Positions 31,821 through 42,879 are shown, counted from the stretch's first letter. The stretch: DNA of 64,000 bases from Thermohalobaculum sp039805905 (GCA_039805905.1 JBDIVM010000004.1:186001-250000), one strand, 5' to 3'. Notes: generated by a model not told the origin, from the letters alone. Numbers and translations are program-made.

Positions 31821-33029
31821 ATGCCATCAAAGACCCTCGGCAAGCAGGCGCAAGCGGATCCCGGGTCGGCGCGCGGACCGGCTACGGGCTGCGTCGCGCT
31901 GGCTGATGGTAGCCTGTTCTTCGGCCGCGGATTCGGGGCGTCAGGGCGGGTTGTGGGCGAACTCTGCTTCAATACGGCGATGACCGGCTACCAGGAGATC
32001 ATGACGGATCCGTCCTATGCCGGGCAGATCGTGACCTTCACCTTCCCCCATGTCGGTAATGTCGGCACCAACCCCGAGGATGACGAGACCGCAAGCCCGG
32101 TCGCACTGGGCATGGTCGTGAAATGGGATGTGACGCAGCCGTCGAACTGGCGCGCGGCGCAGCATCTCTCGCCCTGGCTGGCGCGGCGCGGGCGGGTGGC
32201 GGTGGCCGGCGTCGACACGCGGCGGCTGACTCGGCTGATCCGAGACAAGGGGATGCCGCACGCCGCCATCGCCCATGCGCCGGACGGCAAGTTCGACACC
32301 GGTGCGCTGGTCGCGGCGGCCCGGGGCTGGGCCGGGATCGAGGGCGCCGACCTGGCGAAGGGCGTCAGCTGCGCCCAGGCCTATCGCTGGAATCAGAGCC
32401 GCTGGGCCTGGGGCGAGGGTTTCCCGAAGCAGACGGCACCGCGGCACAAGGTGGTTGCGGTCGACTACGGTGCCAAACGCAACATCCTGCGCTGCCTCGC
32501 CAGCACGGGCTGCGAGGTGATCGTGCTCCCCGCGACCGCTTCCGCCGGGGAGGTGCTTGCACACGACCCTGACGGCGTGTTCCTGTCGAACGGCCCTGGT
32601 GATCCGGCGGCGACCGGAGAGTACGCGGTGCCGATGATCCGCGCGGTGCTGCAGGCGGACAGGCCGGTATTCGGCATCTGTCTCGGCCACCAGATGCTGG
32701 CGCTGGCACTTGGCGCGCGGACCGTCAAGATGAAGACGGGCCATCACGGCGCGAACCATCCGGTGAAGGATCTCGAGACCGGCAAGGTCGAGATCACGTC
32801 GATGAACCACGGCTTCGCGGTTGATGCCTCAAGCTTGCCCGCTGGTGTGATCCAGACCCATGTCTCGCTCTTCGACGGCTCGAACTGCGGCATTCGGGTC
32901 GAAGGGAAACCAGTGTTCTCGGTGCAGTATCACCCGGAGGCGAGTCCCGGTCCGCAGGACAGCTACTACCTGTTCGAGCGGTTTGCTGCGGCGATGGACG
33001 CGCGCAAGGCGCGCTTAAGCCCCGCTTAA
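31821..33029 (+). CDS. carA: Carbamoyl-phosphate synthase small subunit
   Basis: 402 residues from ATG 31821. CarA is the glutamine amidotransferase chain that feeds ammonia to CarB for arginine and pyrimidine synthesis. The N-terminal domain has Phe-Asn-Thr-x-Met-x-Gly-Tyr-Gln-Glu. The C-terminal class I amidotransferase has Val-Phe-Gly-Ile-Cys-Leu-Gly-His-Gln with nucleophile Cys, and Gln-Tyr-His-Pro-Glu-Ala with the His/Glu of the triad. The 38 residues before the chosen ATG in the same frame are unlike CarA. carB is not within the window; a glycosyltransferase gene follows 114 bases later. The stop lies in a short CTTAACCA tandem repeat. Confidence 0.96.
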   Translation: MPSKTLGKQAQADPGSARGPATGCVALADGSLFFGRGFGASGRVVGELCFNTAMTGYQEIMTDPSYAGQIVTFTFPHVGNVGTNPEDDETASPVALGMVVKWDVTQPSNWRAAQHLSPWLARRGRVAVAGVDTRRLTRLIRDKGMPHAAIAHAPDGKFDTGALVAAARGWAGIEGADLAKGVSCAQAYRWNQSRWAWGEGFPKQTAPRHKVVAVDYGAKRNILRCLASTGCEVIVLPATASAGEVLAHDPDGVFLSNGPGDPAATGEYAVPMIRAVLQADRPVFGICLGHQMLALALGARTVKMKTGHHGANHPVKDLETGKVEITSMNHGFAVDASSLPAGVIQTHVSLFDGSNCGIRVEGKPVFSVQYHPEASPGPQDSYYLFERFAAAMDARKARLSPA

Positions 33030-33143
33030 CCACTTAACCACTAGGCAAGACTCCTCTGGTACGGCAGGGGGAGGCGAGCGTGAACCTTTTGGTCGCGTCC
33101 GGATCCATCGGGCGGGCATCCCGCTCCGGACGGGATTAGGCAA

Positions 33144-35036
33144 ATGAACGGGTCCGGGGTGCGGCTTGCCCGCGGCCAGGATCATGCGGGGCGGGAAGGC
33201 CGCCGCACCCGGCTGGGCGAGCTTCTGGTCGGTCGGGAGGCGCTCGACCGCACGCGGCTGGCCGAGGCTCTGGACCGGCAGCGCACGACGGGGCGCCGGC
33301 TCGGCCGCCTGCTGCTCGCGAAGGGATGGGCCAGCAGCGGTGCCGTTGCCGGGGCGCTTGCCGAGCAGTGGGGACTCGGGCAGGCGGATCTCGCAGGCGA
33401 TCCACCTGATCCAGGGTTGGTGGAGCCTGCGCTGGCGGACCTCTACATCACGCACCGGATCCTGCCGTGGCGGCGGGACGCGGGCACGATCGTCCATGTC
33501 ACGGACCGGCCGGAACGTGCCGCCGAGGCGCTGGCCGCGGTCGGCATGCGGGCCGGCGCAGTGGCGGTGACGGGGACACATCAGCTCGATGCTGCGTTTG
33601 CGGGGGTGCTGGGGCAGGCATTGGCGCGGCGCGCTGCATCCCGGACACCGCCGACCGAAAGCGTGCGCGGTCTGGCCTCGGTGCGTCTCGTGGCCGCATT
33701 CGCGGTGGTGGCGCTCGCCGGCGCGATGGCAGCCGGCGGTCGCGCCGGACTGGCGATCGTGGTCTCTCTCCTGCTCATCGTCAATTCGGGCACGACGGTG
33801 CTGAGGCTCTTCGCGCTGATCTCCGGCCTGGGTCGGGAGCGGGCCGGACGACAGGATTTACCCGCGGGCACCGTCGGCCTGGCGCCGCGGTGCCAGCTGC
33901 CGGTGGTCACGCTGCTGGTTCCGCTCTTTCGCGAAGCCGGCATGATCGGTGAAATCGTCCGGGCGCTCGAAATGCTCGACTATCCCCGGGAACTGCTCGA
34001 TGTGAAGCTCCTGCTTGAGGAGGAAGACGCCGCAACCCGCACGGCCGTCGGCGCACTGGATCTGCCGGGCTGGGTCTCGCCGCTGGTGGTGCCCCACGGG
34101 CAGCCGCGCACCAAGCCGCGGGCGATGAACTACGCGCTCGACTTCGCCGAGGGCGAGATCATCGGAATTCTGGACGCTGAAGACCGCCCGGCGCCCGATC
34201 AGGTCCGCCGCGTCGTGGCGGCGCTGCATGCGGCGCCGGCGGAGATTGCCTGTGTGCAATGTCAGCTCGCCTACTATAACGCGACCGAGAACTGGATCAC
34301 GCGCTGCTTCCAGATCGAGTATTCGATCTGGTTCGATGTGCTGCTCAGGGGTTTCCAGCGGCTCGGCCTGCCGATTCCGCTGGGTGGCACGTCGGTCTAC
34401 TTTCGCCGGGCCGCGCTGGAGCGGCTCGGCGGGTGGGACGCCCACAACGTCACCGAAGACGCGGATCTCGGCATGCGCATCGCGCGGCGGGGCATGCGAT
34501 GCGGCGTGCTCGATTCGGTGACCGAGGAGGAGGCGAACTGCCGGGCGGGACCATGGATCCGCCAGCGCTCCCGCTGGCTCAAGGGTTATCTGCTTACCTG
34601 GCTCAGCCACATGCGCGCACCCGCGCGGCTCTGGCGCGATCTGGGGGCGGGCGGTTTCCTTGGCCTGAATATCCTTTTCCTCGGCGCGGCCGTAAGCTAT
34701 CTGGCGATGCCGCTGTTCTGGGCCTCGATGCTGGGAAGCCTCGCGACGGGCGCGGCGGTGTGGGGCGACGCGCTTCCCGGGTGGGCAGTCTGGCCGCTGG
34801 CCGTCTCGCTTGCGCTCGGCCAGGCCGTGATGCTGGGCTGTGCCGCCCTCGCGATGCTGCGCCGTGGCACGCCGGGGCTGCTCGTCTGGGTTCCGACGCT
34901 GCCGATTTACTGGACGCTTGGCGCCATAGCCGCCTGGAAGGCGGTGATCGAGATCGTCTGGGCGCCCTATTACTGGGACAAGACCCGGCACGGGATCAGC
35001 CGGATTTTTCACCAGGCGGAAGCCCGGCGAGAGTGA
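33144..35036 (+). CDS. Membrane glycosyltransferase family 2 with N-terminal MshEN-like domain
   Basis: 630 residues. About 23-78 is a MshEN-like region (Leu-Gly-Glu-Leu-Leu-Val, then Arg-Arg-Leu/Leu-Gly-Arg-Leu-Leu-Leu with Glu-Gln-Trp-Gly-Leu), a fold that binds c-di-GMP in type II secretion ATPases. Two membrane segments lie at about 175-222. Residues 250-480 are a GT2 domain with Asp-Ala-Glu-Asp, Glu-Asp-Ala-Asp-Leu-Gly (catalytic base) and Gln-Arg-Ser-Arg-Trp. Four membrane segments follow. This is the layout of beta-glycan synthases such as cellulose-synthase relatives. The polymer and the c-di-GMP link are inferred; there are no other polysaccharide genes beside it. Confidence 0.8.
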   Translation: MNGSGVRLARGQDHAGREGRRTRLGELLVGREALDRTRLAEALDRQRTTGRRLGRLLLAKGWASSGAVAGALAEQWGLGQADLAGDPPDPGLVEPALADLYITHRILPWRRDAGTIVHVTDRPERAAEALAAVGMRAGAVAVTGTHQLDAAFAGVLGQALARRAASRTPPTESVRGLASVRLVAAFAVVALAGAMAAGGRAGLAIVVSLLLIVNSGTTVLRLFALISGLGRERAGRQDLPAGTVGLAPRCQLPVVTLLVPLFREAGMIGEIVRALEMLDYPRELLDVKLLLEEEDAATRTAVGALDLPGWVSPLVVPHGQPRTKPRAMNYALDFAEGEIIGILDAEDRPAPDQVRRVVAALHAAPAEIACVQCQLAYYNATENWITRCFQIEYSIWFDVLLRGFQRLGLPIPLGGTSVYFRRAALERLGGWDAHNVTEDADLGMRIARRGMRCGVLDSVTEEEANCRAGPWIRQRSRWLKGYLLTWLSHMRAPARLWRDLGAGGFLGLNILFLGAAVSYLAMPLFWASMLGSLATGAAVWGDALPGWAVWPLAVSLALGQAVMLGCAALAMLRRGTPGLLVWVPTLPIYWTLGAIAAWKAVIEIVWAPYYWDKTRHGISRIFHQAEARRE

Positions 35037-35126
35037 ATCCGCCGCAAGGCCGTGCGCCGGGGTTTCCTGAGCTGCGGAATGGCCCATCCTAGATCCCGAG
35101 TAGGTTACCTGAAGGGACGAACGGCC

Positions 35127-36110
35127 ATGCAAAGCGAATTCCGGATCGACCGCCGTGCCCTGCTGGGCGGCGCTGCCCTGGCCGGTGCGGCCGCAATCGC
35201 CGGCCCGGGGGCCGGAATCGCCACGGCGTCGGCGCCGAAGCAGGGTCTCAGCCGCCCCACCCTCTACCGGTTCGGCCTTGGCGATTTCGAGATCACGACG
35301 ATCCTCGACGGCGCGATCCAGCTCGACGGCCCGTACCCCATCTTCGGCGAGAACGTGAGCAAGGAGGAGGTTGCGGCGCTCGCCTTCGAGAACTTCCTGC
35401 CGTCGGACAGGATGGAGATCGTCTTCACCGTCACCGTGGTCAACACCGGCAGCGAGATCGTGCTGTTCGACAGCGGCAACGGCGCCGCACGCCGCCCGAA
35501 CGCCGGGCGGCTGCGCGATCTCATCGCTGCGGCCGGCCTTGCGCCCGAGCAGATCGACATTGTGGCGCTGACACATTTCCACGGCGATCACATCGGCGGA
35601 CTGATGGAGGACGGCAGTCCGGCCTTCCCGAACGCGAGCTATGTCGCGCCCGCCGCTGAATATGACTTCTGGTCCGACGAAGGGCTGCTGTCGAACGAGG
35701 CGATGAAGGCGCGGGCGGAGCTGGTGCAGGCGAACGTCGTGCCGCATGCCCCGAAGACCCGGTTCATCAAGGCCGGGGATGTTCTCGTCAGCGGCATCGA
35801 GGCAGTCGATTCGCGTGGCCACACGCCCGGCCACACCTCGTACCACATTGAAAGCCAGGGCAGACGGCTGGTGGTGCTGGGCGACGTTGCCAACCACTAT
35901 GTCGTCTCGTTGCAGCGACCCGACTGGCATGTGCGCTTCGACATGGACAAGGAGCAGGCGGTCATTTCGCGCATGCAGGTGCTGGGCATGATCGCCGCGG
36001 ACCGGATTCCCTTCATTGGCTACCACATGCCGCCGCCGGCCGTGGGCTACCTCGAGCCGAAGGGCGAGGGGTTCCGACTCGTGCCGGTTGGTTATCAGCT
36101 GAATCTCTGA
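35127..36110 (+). CDS. Exported metallo-beta-lactamase-fold hydrolase
   Basis: 327 residues from ATG 35127. The N-terminus has Asp-Arg-Arg-Ala-Leu-Leu followed by a hydrophobic region to about 38, a twin-arginine signal. The zinc motif Thr-His-Phe-His-Gly-Asp-His lies near 150 and further ligands near His-Thr-Pro-Gly-His-Thr and Leu-Gly-Asp-Val. These are the MBL-fold zinc ligands. Members include lactonases, aryl-sulfatases and others; the substrate here cannot be assigned. It is expected in the periplasm. It starts 90 bases after the glycosyltransferase and may be cotranscribed. Confidence 0.87.
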   Translation: MQSEFRIDRRALLGGAALAGAAAIAGPGAGIATASAPKQGLSRPTLYRFGLGDFEITTILDGAIQLDGPYPIFGENVSKEEVAALAFENFLPSDRMEIVFTVTVVNTGSEIVLFDSGNGAARRPNAGRLRDLIAAAGLAPEQIDIVALTHFHGDHIGGLMEDGSPAFPNASYVAPAAEYDFWSDEGLLSNEAMKARAELVQANVVPHAPKTRFIKAGDVLVSGIEAVDSRGHTPGHTSYHIESQGRRLVVLGDVANHYVVSLQRPDWHVRFDMDKEQAVISRMQVLGMIAADRIPFIGYHMPPPAVGYLEPKGEGFRLVPVGYQLNL

Positions 36111-36455
36111 TGGCGCAACGGGGGCGGCATTCCGTGCGCATTGCCGCCCTCCTGCCGCCGGGCCATCCGCTCGGCCCTCCGACTTGCGGGTGATCGGGGC
36201 ATCGCGATTCCCTGGATCTGCGATCGACCGGGTGCAGAGTAAACTCGCGGTTGAATATTTGGCTGGTTACTACGTTTTTGTTTGAAACTGTGGAGATCTA
36301 AATTATCGTTTTTGTGGTGATCGCGTCATGACTGCCGCACCGTAGGCGGGTCATGCACGAGTGATTGGACCGGCAGGCGCTCGACCGGGCGTGTGCCCCG
36401 ACATGCGGGTCTTCGGCGCATCACGCGTGGTTCGGGCTCTTGGCAGGAGGTCAGG
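36111..36455. other. Gene-free stretch before the second pilin
   Basis: 345 bases between the MBL gene and flp2. Positions 36240-36330 are AT-rich for this genome and include TTGAAT near 36252 and TAAATT near 36298, but no correctly spaced -35/-10 pair is found. GGAGG at 36446-36450 is the flp2 Shine-Dalgarno sequence. Confidence 0.4.
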
Positions 36456-36674
36456 ATGAGAACTCACTCTCCCGCGATCGAGGGCTTCCTGTCTGAGGAA
36501 ATCGGTGCGGTCACCGTCGACTGGGTGGTGATCACAGGCGCCATGATCCTGCTCGGCCTGATGACCGGGTATGCGCTGTTCAATGGCGGCGTCATCCCAC
36601 TTGCCGGCGAGGTAAGCGAAACGGTCGTGCTTGCCGGCTCGATCGACCCCGGCCATCCCGAGCCAGTCAACTGA
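36456..36674 (+). CDS. Orphan Flp-type pilin, short form
   Basis: 72 residues. After a 17-residue leader comes SEEIGAVTVDWVVITGAMIL, a Flp-pilin cleavage site and membrane helix with Asp-Trp where classical Flp has Glu-Tyr. The helix ends near 42, and a short polar tail reaches Pro-Glu-Pro-Val-Asn. It shares the Gly-Ala-Val-Thr-(Val/Ile)-Asp-Trp core with the Tad-locus pilin at 43003. The GGAGG 5 bases before the ATG makes translation likely. It lies alone between the MBL gene and rimO, with no Tad genes around. It could be an alternative or specialised pilin subunit. Confidence 0.75.
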   Translation: MRTHSPAIEGFLSEEIGAVTVDWVVITGAMILLGLMTGYALFNGGVIPLAGEVSETVVLAGSIDPGHPEPVN

Positions 36675-36763
36675 CCCTGCCAGACGGAGGCGCCCCCACC
36701 GGCGCGCCTCTTGTGGGTGGCCGGGCTGGCGTCGCGGCGGGCTTTGCGCTACACGGCGCGCCC

Positions 36764-38161
36764 ATGGCCGCGAACCCGCCCGACCTGCGCCCAGACCTCG
36801 CCCGCGCCGTGGCGCCGGGTGAGCCGCCGGCGCGTCCGGGCCAGCCCCGGATTGGCATGGTTTCGCTGGGCTGCCCGAAGGCACTGGTCGATTCCGAGCG
36901 GATCCTGACGCGGCTCCGCGCCGAGGGTTATGCGATCGCGCCCGACTATGAGGGGGCCGACGCGGTCATCGTGAACACCTGCGGCTTCCTCGACAGCGCC
37001 AAGGCCGAGAGCCTGGAGGCCATCGGCGAGGCGCTGGCTGCGAACGGACGGGTGATCGTCACCGGCTGCCTCGGCACCGAGGAGGCCTATATCCGCGGCA
37101 CGCACCCCTCGGTGCTGGCGGTCACCGGCCCGCACCAGTACCAGCAGGTGCTGGATGCGGTCCACGCCGCCGTGCCGCCCGTGCCTGACCCGAAGATCGA
37201 CCTGATCCCGCCGCCAAGGGAGGGGATCGGCGTCAAGCTCACCCCCCGGCACTATGCCTACGTGAAGATATCCGAGGGCTGCAACCATCACTGCCGCTTC
37301 TGCATCATCCCGCAGATGCGGGGCAGGCTGGTGTCCAGACCTGCGGCGGCGGTGCTGCGCGAGGCCGAGAAGCTCGTCGATGCAGGCGTCAAGGAGCTCC
37401 TGGTGATCAGCCAGGACACCTCTGCCTATGGCACTGACATCCGCCATGCCACCAGTGCCTGGCAGCGTGCGGAGTGGCGGGCGCATGTCACCGACCTGGC
37501 GCGCGGCCTCGGCAGGCTCGGCGCGTGGGTGCGGCTGCATTACGTCTATCCCTACCCGCATGTGGACGAGCTGATCCCGCTGATGGCGGAAGGCGCGATC
37601 CTCCCCTATCTCGACATCCCGTTCCAGCACGCGGCGCCGGCGGTGCTGCGTGCCATGCGCCGGCCGGCGAACGACGCGAAGGTGCTGGAGCGCATCCGTG
37701 CGTGGCGGGAGATCTGCCCGGAGATCGCGATCCGCTCGACCTTCATCGTCGGCTTCCCCGGCGAGACGGACGCAGACTTCGACTACCTGCTGCAATGGCT
37801 GGAGGAGGCCCGGCTCGACCGGGTGGGCTGCTTCCAGTACGAGAACGTCGCCGGCGCCGCCGCCAACGACCTGCCGGGCCACGTGGCTCCGGAAGTCAGG
37901 CAGGAGCGCTGGGAGCGCTTCATGGCGGCGCAGCAGCGCATCTCGGAGGCGACGCTGGCGGCGAAGGTGGGGCAGCGGCAGGAGGTGATCGTCGATGCGG
38001 TCGACCGCGACGGAGCCACCTGCCGGACCAAGGCGGATGCGCCGGAGATCGACGGGAACCTGTTCATCGACGAGGACTTCGACGGGCTGGCGCCCGGCGA
38101 CATCGTGACCGTCGAGGTCGACGAGGCGGGGGAATACGATCTCTGGGGGCGGAAGGTCTGA
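36764..38161 (+). CDS. rimO: Ribosomal protein S12 methylthiotransferase
   Basis: 465 residues from ATG 36764; the GTG at 36713 is a poorer alternative. RimO adds a methylthio group to Asp of ribosomal protein S12. The N-terminal UPF0004 domain has Ser-Leu-Gly-Cys-Pro-Lys-Ala-Leu-Val-Asp-Ser-Glu and the radical-SAM motif is Glu-Gly-Cys-Asn-His-His-Cys-Arg-Phe-Cys. The Pro-Gln-Met-Arg-Gly block and C-terminal TRAM domain (Gly-Asn-Leu-Phe-Ile-Asp near 435) are normal. The Leu-Val-Asp-Ser-Glu form identifies RimO rather than MiaB. Confidence 0.97.
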   Translation: MAANPPDLRPDLARAVAPGEPPARPGQPRIGMVSLGCPKALVDSERILTRLRAEGYAIAPDYEGADAVIVNTCGFLDSAKAESLEAIGEALAANGRVIVTGCLGTEEAYIRGTHPSVLAVTGPHQYQQVLDAVHAAVPPVPDPKIDLIPPPREGIGVKLTPRHYAYVKISEGCNHHCRFCIIPQMRGRLVSRPAAAVLREAEKLVDAGVKELLVISQDTSAYGTDIRHATSAWQRAEWRAHVTDLARGLGRLGAWVRLHYVYPYPHVDELIPLMAEGAILPYLDIPFQHAAPAVLRAMRRPANDAKVLERIRAWREICPEIAIRSTFIVGFPGETDADFDYLLQWLEEARLDRVGCFQYENVAGAAANDLPGHVAPEVRQERWERFMAAQQRISEATLAAKVGQRQEVIVDAVDRDGATCRTKADAPEIDGNLFIDEDFDGLAPGDIVTVEVDEAGEYDLWGRKV

Positions 38162-38313
38162 GGGCGCCGCGCAGGGCAGCTCAAGCTTGAGCATGGGGTC
38201 GATGCATTGATATCATTGGGAAGTCCAAGAATGGGGGCGTGAGCAGCGGTGCGAGAGGGCCCCGTGCCGGAGCGTTGCCGTCCCCGGCGGCGGCTCGGCG
38301 GACCTCTCTCTGT

Positions 38314-38334
38314 CTCTCCCCTCGAGGGGGAGAG
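38314..38334. repeat. CT/GA-rich hairpin between rimO and the GNAT gene
   Basis: CTCTCCCC and GGGGAGAG form a perfect 8-bp stem around TCGAG. Elements of this kind recur between genes in GC-rich bacteria, and it may act as a terminator. The rest of 38162-38484 has no gene I can recognise. Confidence 0.4.
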
Positions 38335-38484
38335 GGCGCCTGCCGGCAATGACGCGGCCGACTGTCGGGATTGAGGACGCGAGGTGGAAATGAAATCTCT
38401 CCGGATCATGATGGCGTGTCCCTGCCGGCCCGGGCCGGCCGGTCCGGGCACCTGCCTCCGGATATTGATTCCGGAGGCAGGCTG

Positions 38485-39036
38485 ATGCCCGCGCTGCCCG
38501 AGATCCGGACCGACCGCCTGCTCCTGCGGCCATGGCGCGAGGCGGACCGGGCGCCGTTTGCCGAGATGAACGGCGATCCCGAGGTCCGGCAGTTCTTTCC
38601 GTCGGTTCTGTCGCGCGCCGAGGCGGACGATCTTTTCGACCAGTTGCTCGGCTGGCAAGAGGAGGGCCTGACGTTCGTCGCGGTCGAGCGGGAGGGCAGG
38701 GAGCTGATCGGCATGGCGGGCCTCGCCGAGCTGGACGACGATATTCCACCCGCGCCCGGGGTCGAGCTCGGCTGGCGGCTCGTGCGCCGGGCCTGGGGCC
38801 GGGGATATGCGACGGAGGCGGCGCGCGGCTGGCTGGAGCATGGCTTCGGAACGCTCGGTCTCGCCGAGATCGTCGCCTTCGCCGTACCCGGGAACGCACG
38901 GTCCCGCGCGGTCATGGAGCGGATCGGGATGACCCACGATCCGGGAGGCGACTTCGACCATCCCCGGATCGCCGAGGGCAGCCCGCTGCGGCGCCATGTG
39001 CTCTACCGCTTCCGGCGGGCCGACTGGCGGCCTTGA
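38485..39036 (+). CDS. GNAT family N-acetyltransferase (RimJ/RimL-like)
   Basis: 183 residues with GGAGG 6 bases before ATG 38485. The opening Glu-Ile-Arg-Thr-Asp-Arg-Leu-Leu-Leu-Arg-Pro-Trp and the acetyl-CoA-binding Arg-Arg-Ala-Trp-Gly-Arg-Gly-Tyr-Ala-Thr-Glu-Ala block near 110-121 are typical. RimJ/RimL relatives acetylate protein N-termini or small amines; the acceptor is not known. Confidence 0.9.
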   Translation: MPALPEIRTDRLLLRPWREADRAPFAEMNGDPEVRQFFPSVLSRAEADDLFDQLLGWQEEGLTFVAVEREGRELIGMAGLAELDDDIPPAPGVELGWRLVRRAWGRGYATEAARGWLEHGFGTLGLAEIVAFAVPGNARSRAVMERIGMTHDPGGDFDHPRIAEGSPLRRHVLYRFRRADWRP

Positions 39037-39105
39037 GCACGGGCGCTCTGCTGCGGCCGCAATCGGGGGTTCCGCACCGCACCGGTCGACGCTAGGCTTT
39101 TCCGG

Positions 39106-39807
39106 ATGACCCTGCCCATCGTCTGGATCCCCGGCCATCTCTGCGGCCCCTGGCTCTACGCTCCGCAGCTCGCGGTTTTCGGCGGCGCGCGGGCCTCGAT
39201 CATCGCCGATACGCTGCGGGACGACGATCTTGGCGCCATGGCCGAGCGCCTGCTGGCCGGCGCGCCGCCGCGCTTCGCGCTCGCCGGGCTTTCGATGGGT
39301 GGCATGGTGGCGATGCAGGTGATGGCGCGCGCCCCGGAGCGTGTCGCGGGCGCGGTGCTGATGGACACCGATCCCTCGCGTGCGCGCGCGAGGGAGATCG
39401 AGTGGCGCAGCAGGTTGATCGCGCAGGCGGAGCGGGAGGGGCTGGGCGCCTATCTCGACAGATTCGTCGAGCGCTTCTACCTGCATTCGCCCGCCGCGTC
39501 CGGACGCCTGGCGCCGCTGACCCGGCAGATGATGGGCGAGACGCCGCTTGAGGTGGTCCGCGCCCAGGCACGGGCGCTGGACCGGCGGCGCGATATGGTG
39601 CCGCTGATCGCGGGCTACGCCGGCCCGGTCGAGGTGATCGTGGGCGCAGAGGACCGGGTCTGCCCGCCGCTCCTGCACGCGCCGCTTGCCGGCGCGCTGC
39701 CGGGCGCGGTGCTGACCGAGATCCCGGACTGCGGCCATCTGGCGACCATCGAGGCCCCGGAACCGGTCAACGCGCGCATCGAGGCGCTGCTGGAGCGGAT
39801 TGACTGA
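39106..39807 (+). CDS. Alpha/beta hydrolase
   Basis: 233 residues, single domain. The nucleophile elbow is Gly-Leu-Ser-Met-Gly-Gly-Met at about 63-69 with Ser65. The late Gly-Ala-Glu-Asp-Arg-Val and Cys-Gly-His-Leu segments hold the acid and His. The protein starts Leu-Pro-Ile-Val-Trp-Ile-Pro-Gly-His-Leu-Cys-Gly. The substrate is unknown. It is followed 111 bases later by acetoacetyl-CoA synthetase. Confidence 0.87.
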   Translation: MTLPIVWIPGHLCGPWLYAPQLAVFGGARASIIADTLRDDDLGAMAERLLAGAPPRFALAGLSMGGMVAMQVMARAPERVAGAVLMDTDPSRARAREIEWRSRLIAQAEREGLGAYLDRFVERFYLHSPAASGRLAPLTRQMMGETPLEVVRAQARALDRRRDMVPLIAGYAGPVEVIVGAEDRVCPPLLHAPLAGALPGAVLTEIPDCGHLATIEAPEPVNARIEALLERID

Positions 39808-39918
39808 GACCGGATTGCGTTGGCGGGAAGCCCGGGCGGGACCGTATCGCCGCTTGGCAGCGCCGCGGCCAATGCCTAGTTTTGCGCCGGACCGTCCAGC
39901 CCGGAAAGGATCGTGCCC

Positions 39919-41868
<1,950 letters not shown>

Positions 41869-41889
41869 GGCCGCCGGGCTGCGGCGCCT

Positions 41890-42741
41890 TCAGATCCGCG
41901 AGGCGGATGACCAGCCGCACGAGCGGCGCGCGCTGTCGGCGGGCGACTTGCAGAGTGCCTCGGCCGCCGCAAGCGCGTCGAAAACCCGGACCACATAATC
42001 GCGCGTCTCGGCATAGGGCGGCACACCCTTGCTCCGTTCGATGGCGCCTTCGCCCGCGTTGTAGCCGGCCAGCGCGAGGATCGGGTCCTCGCCGAAGTTG
42101 CGCAGCAGCCAGTCCAGATAGGCCGCGCCGCCCAGGATGTTCTGGGCCGGATCGAACGAGTTCCGGACGCCGAACCGGCGCGCCGTGGCCGGAATAAGCT
42201 GCATCAGGCCCTGCGCACCCTTCGGACTCACGGCCTGGTCCTTTCCCGAGGACTCCACGGCGATGACGGCGATCAGCAGCAGTTCGGAGATGCCGTGCTT
42301 CCGCGCGGCCTGGGCGATGGGGGCCTCGTAGCGCCTGGCGATGTCCTGGAGGCGGCCGGGCTCGTAGATCGCCTGTCCGTCCATGCGGCGGCTGCGGAGC
42401 GAGTCGAGGGCCGCGGCCCAGCGGTCCGGCGAGGCAGCGGCCAGAGCGGCGCTGTGCGCCTCCCAGAACCAGGTCTGGGATCCGTCACGCGGAGCTGCTC
42501 CCGGCCCCGGTTCCGGTTCGGGCGCCTGCGCCGGCTTGGCGAAAACCGGTGTCCGGATCAGCTTCTTCTGTCCGGGCTTCGGCTTGCCGACGATCATCAT
42601 CGCGGAACGGTCACCGACCCGCACGCTGTTCTTCAGAAAGCCCGCATGCGCCTGCGAATCAACGAAAGTGATTCCAATTGCGCTGCCGATGACGATCGCT
42701 ACCGCCAGTCGCGCGGCAAATCTGCCATAGTTCAGCCACAT
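41890..42741 (-). CDS. Lytic transglycosylase (SLT domain)
   Basis: 283 residues. A hydrophobic N-terminus at about 10-33 is a signal or anchor. A Pro/Ala-rich linker runs to about 90. The SLT domain at 140-255 has catalytic Glu in Ala-Val-Ile-Ala-Val-Glu-Ser-Ser-Gly, the Ala-Gln-Gly-Leu-Met-Gln-Leu-Ile-Pro-Ala-Thr-Ala block and Ala-Leu-Ala-Gly-Tyr-Asn-Ala-Gly-Glu. It cuts peptidoglycan. Its divergent position beside the Tad pilus locus suggests it opens the wall for pilus assembly, as VirB1-type enzymes do; this is inference. Confidence 0.92.
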   Translation of the reverse strand: MWLNYGRFAARLAVAIVIGSAIGITFVDSQAHAGFLKNSVRVGDRSAMMIVGKPKPGQKKLIRTPVFAKPAQAPEPEPGPGAAPRDGSQTWFWEAHSAALAAASPDRWAAALDSLRSRRMDGQAIYEPGRLQDIARRYEAPIAQAARKHGISELLLIAVIAVESSGKDQAVSPKGAQGLMQLIPATARRFGVRNSFDPAQNILGGAAYLDWLLRNFGEDPILALAGYNAGEGAIERSKGVPPYAETRDYVVRVFDALAAAEALCKSPADSARRSCGWSSASRI

Positions 42742-42797
42742 TCCGCCACACTTCCCTCATAGTTGCCGGTGCCCTGCCGCACATTCGACTGGATTGT

Positions 42798-42819
42798 TGA
42801 TATTCGCATATAAATATCA
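42798..42819. promoter_or_regulatory. Inverted repeat upstream of the Tad locus
   Basis: TGATATT and AATATCA are perfect 7-base arms separated by 8 bases, and flanking ATTGT/CAATT extends the symmetry with one inserted base. It is an AT-rich island 30 bases before the flp promoter and could be an operator for a regulator of the Tad genes. Confidence 0.45.
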
Positions 42820-42850
42820 CAATTGCCGAGGGAAAATCACGATTCTGTCT

Positions 42851-42879
42851 TTGTGCAGGGGGCTGATTAATGGTATTAA
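42851..42879 (+). promoter_or_regulatory. Probable promoter of the flp-cpa/tad operon
   Basis: TTGTGC at 42851-42856, a 17-base spacer, and TATTAA at 42874-42879 with an extended TGG in front of the -10 box. Transcription would start near 42886, leaving about 115 untranslated bases before flp. Confidence 0.6.
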
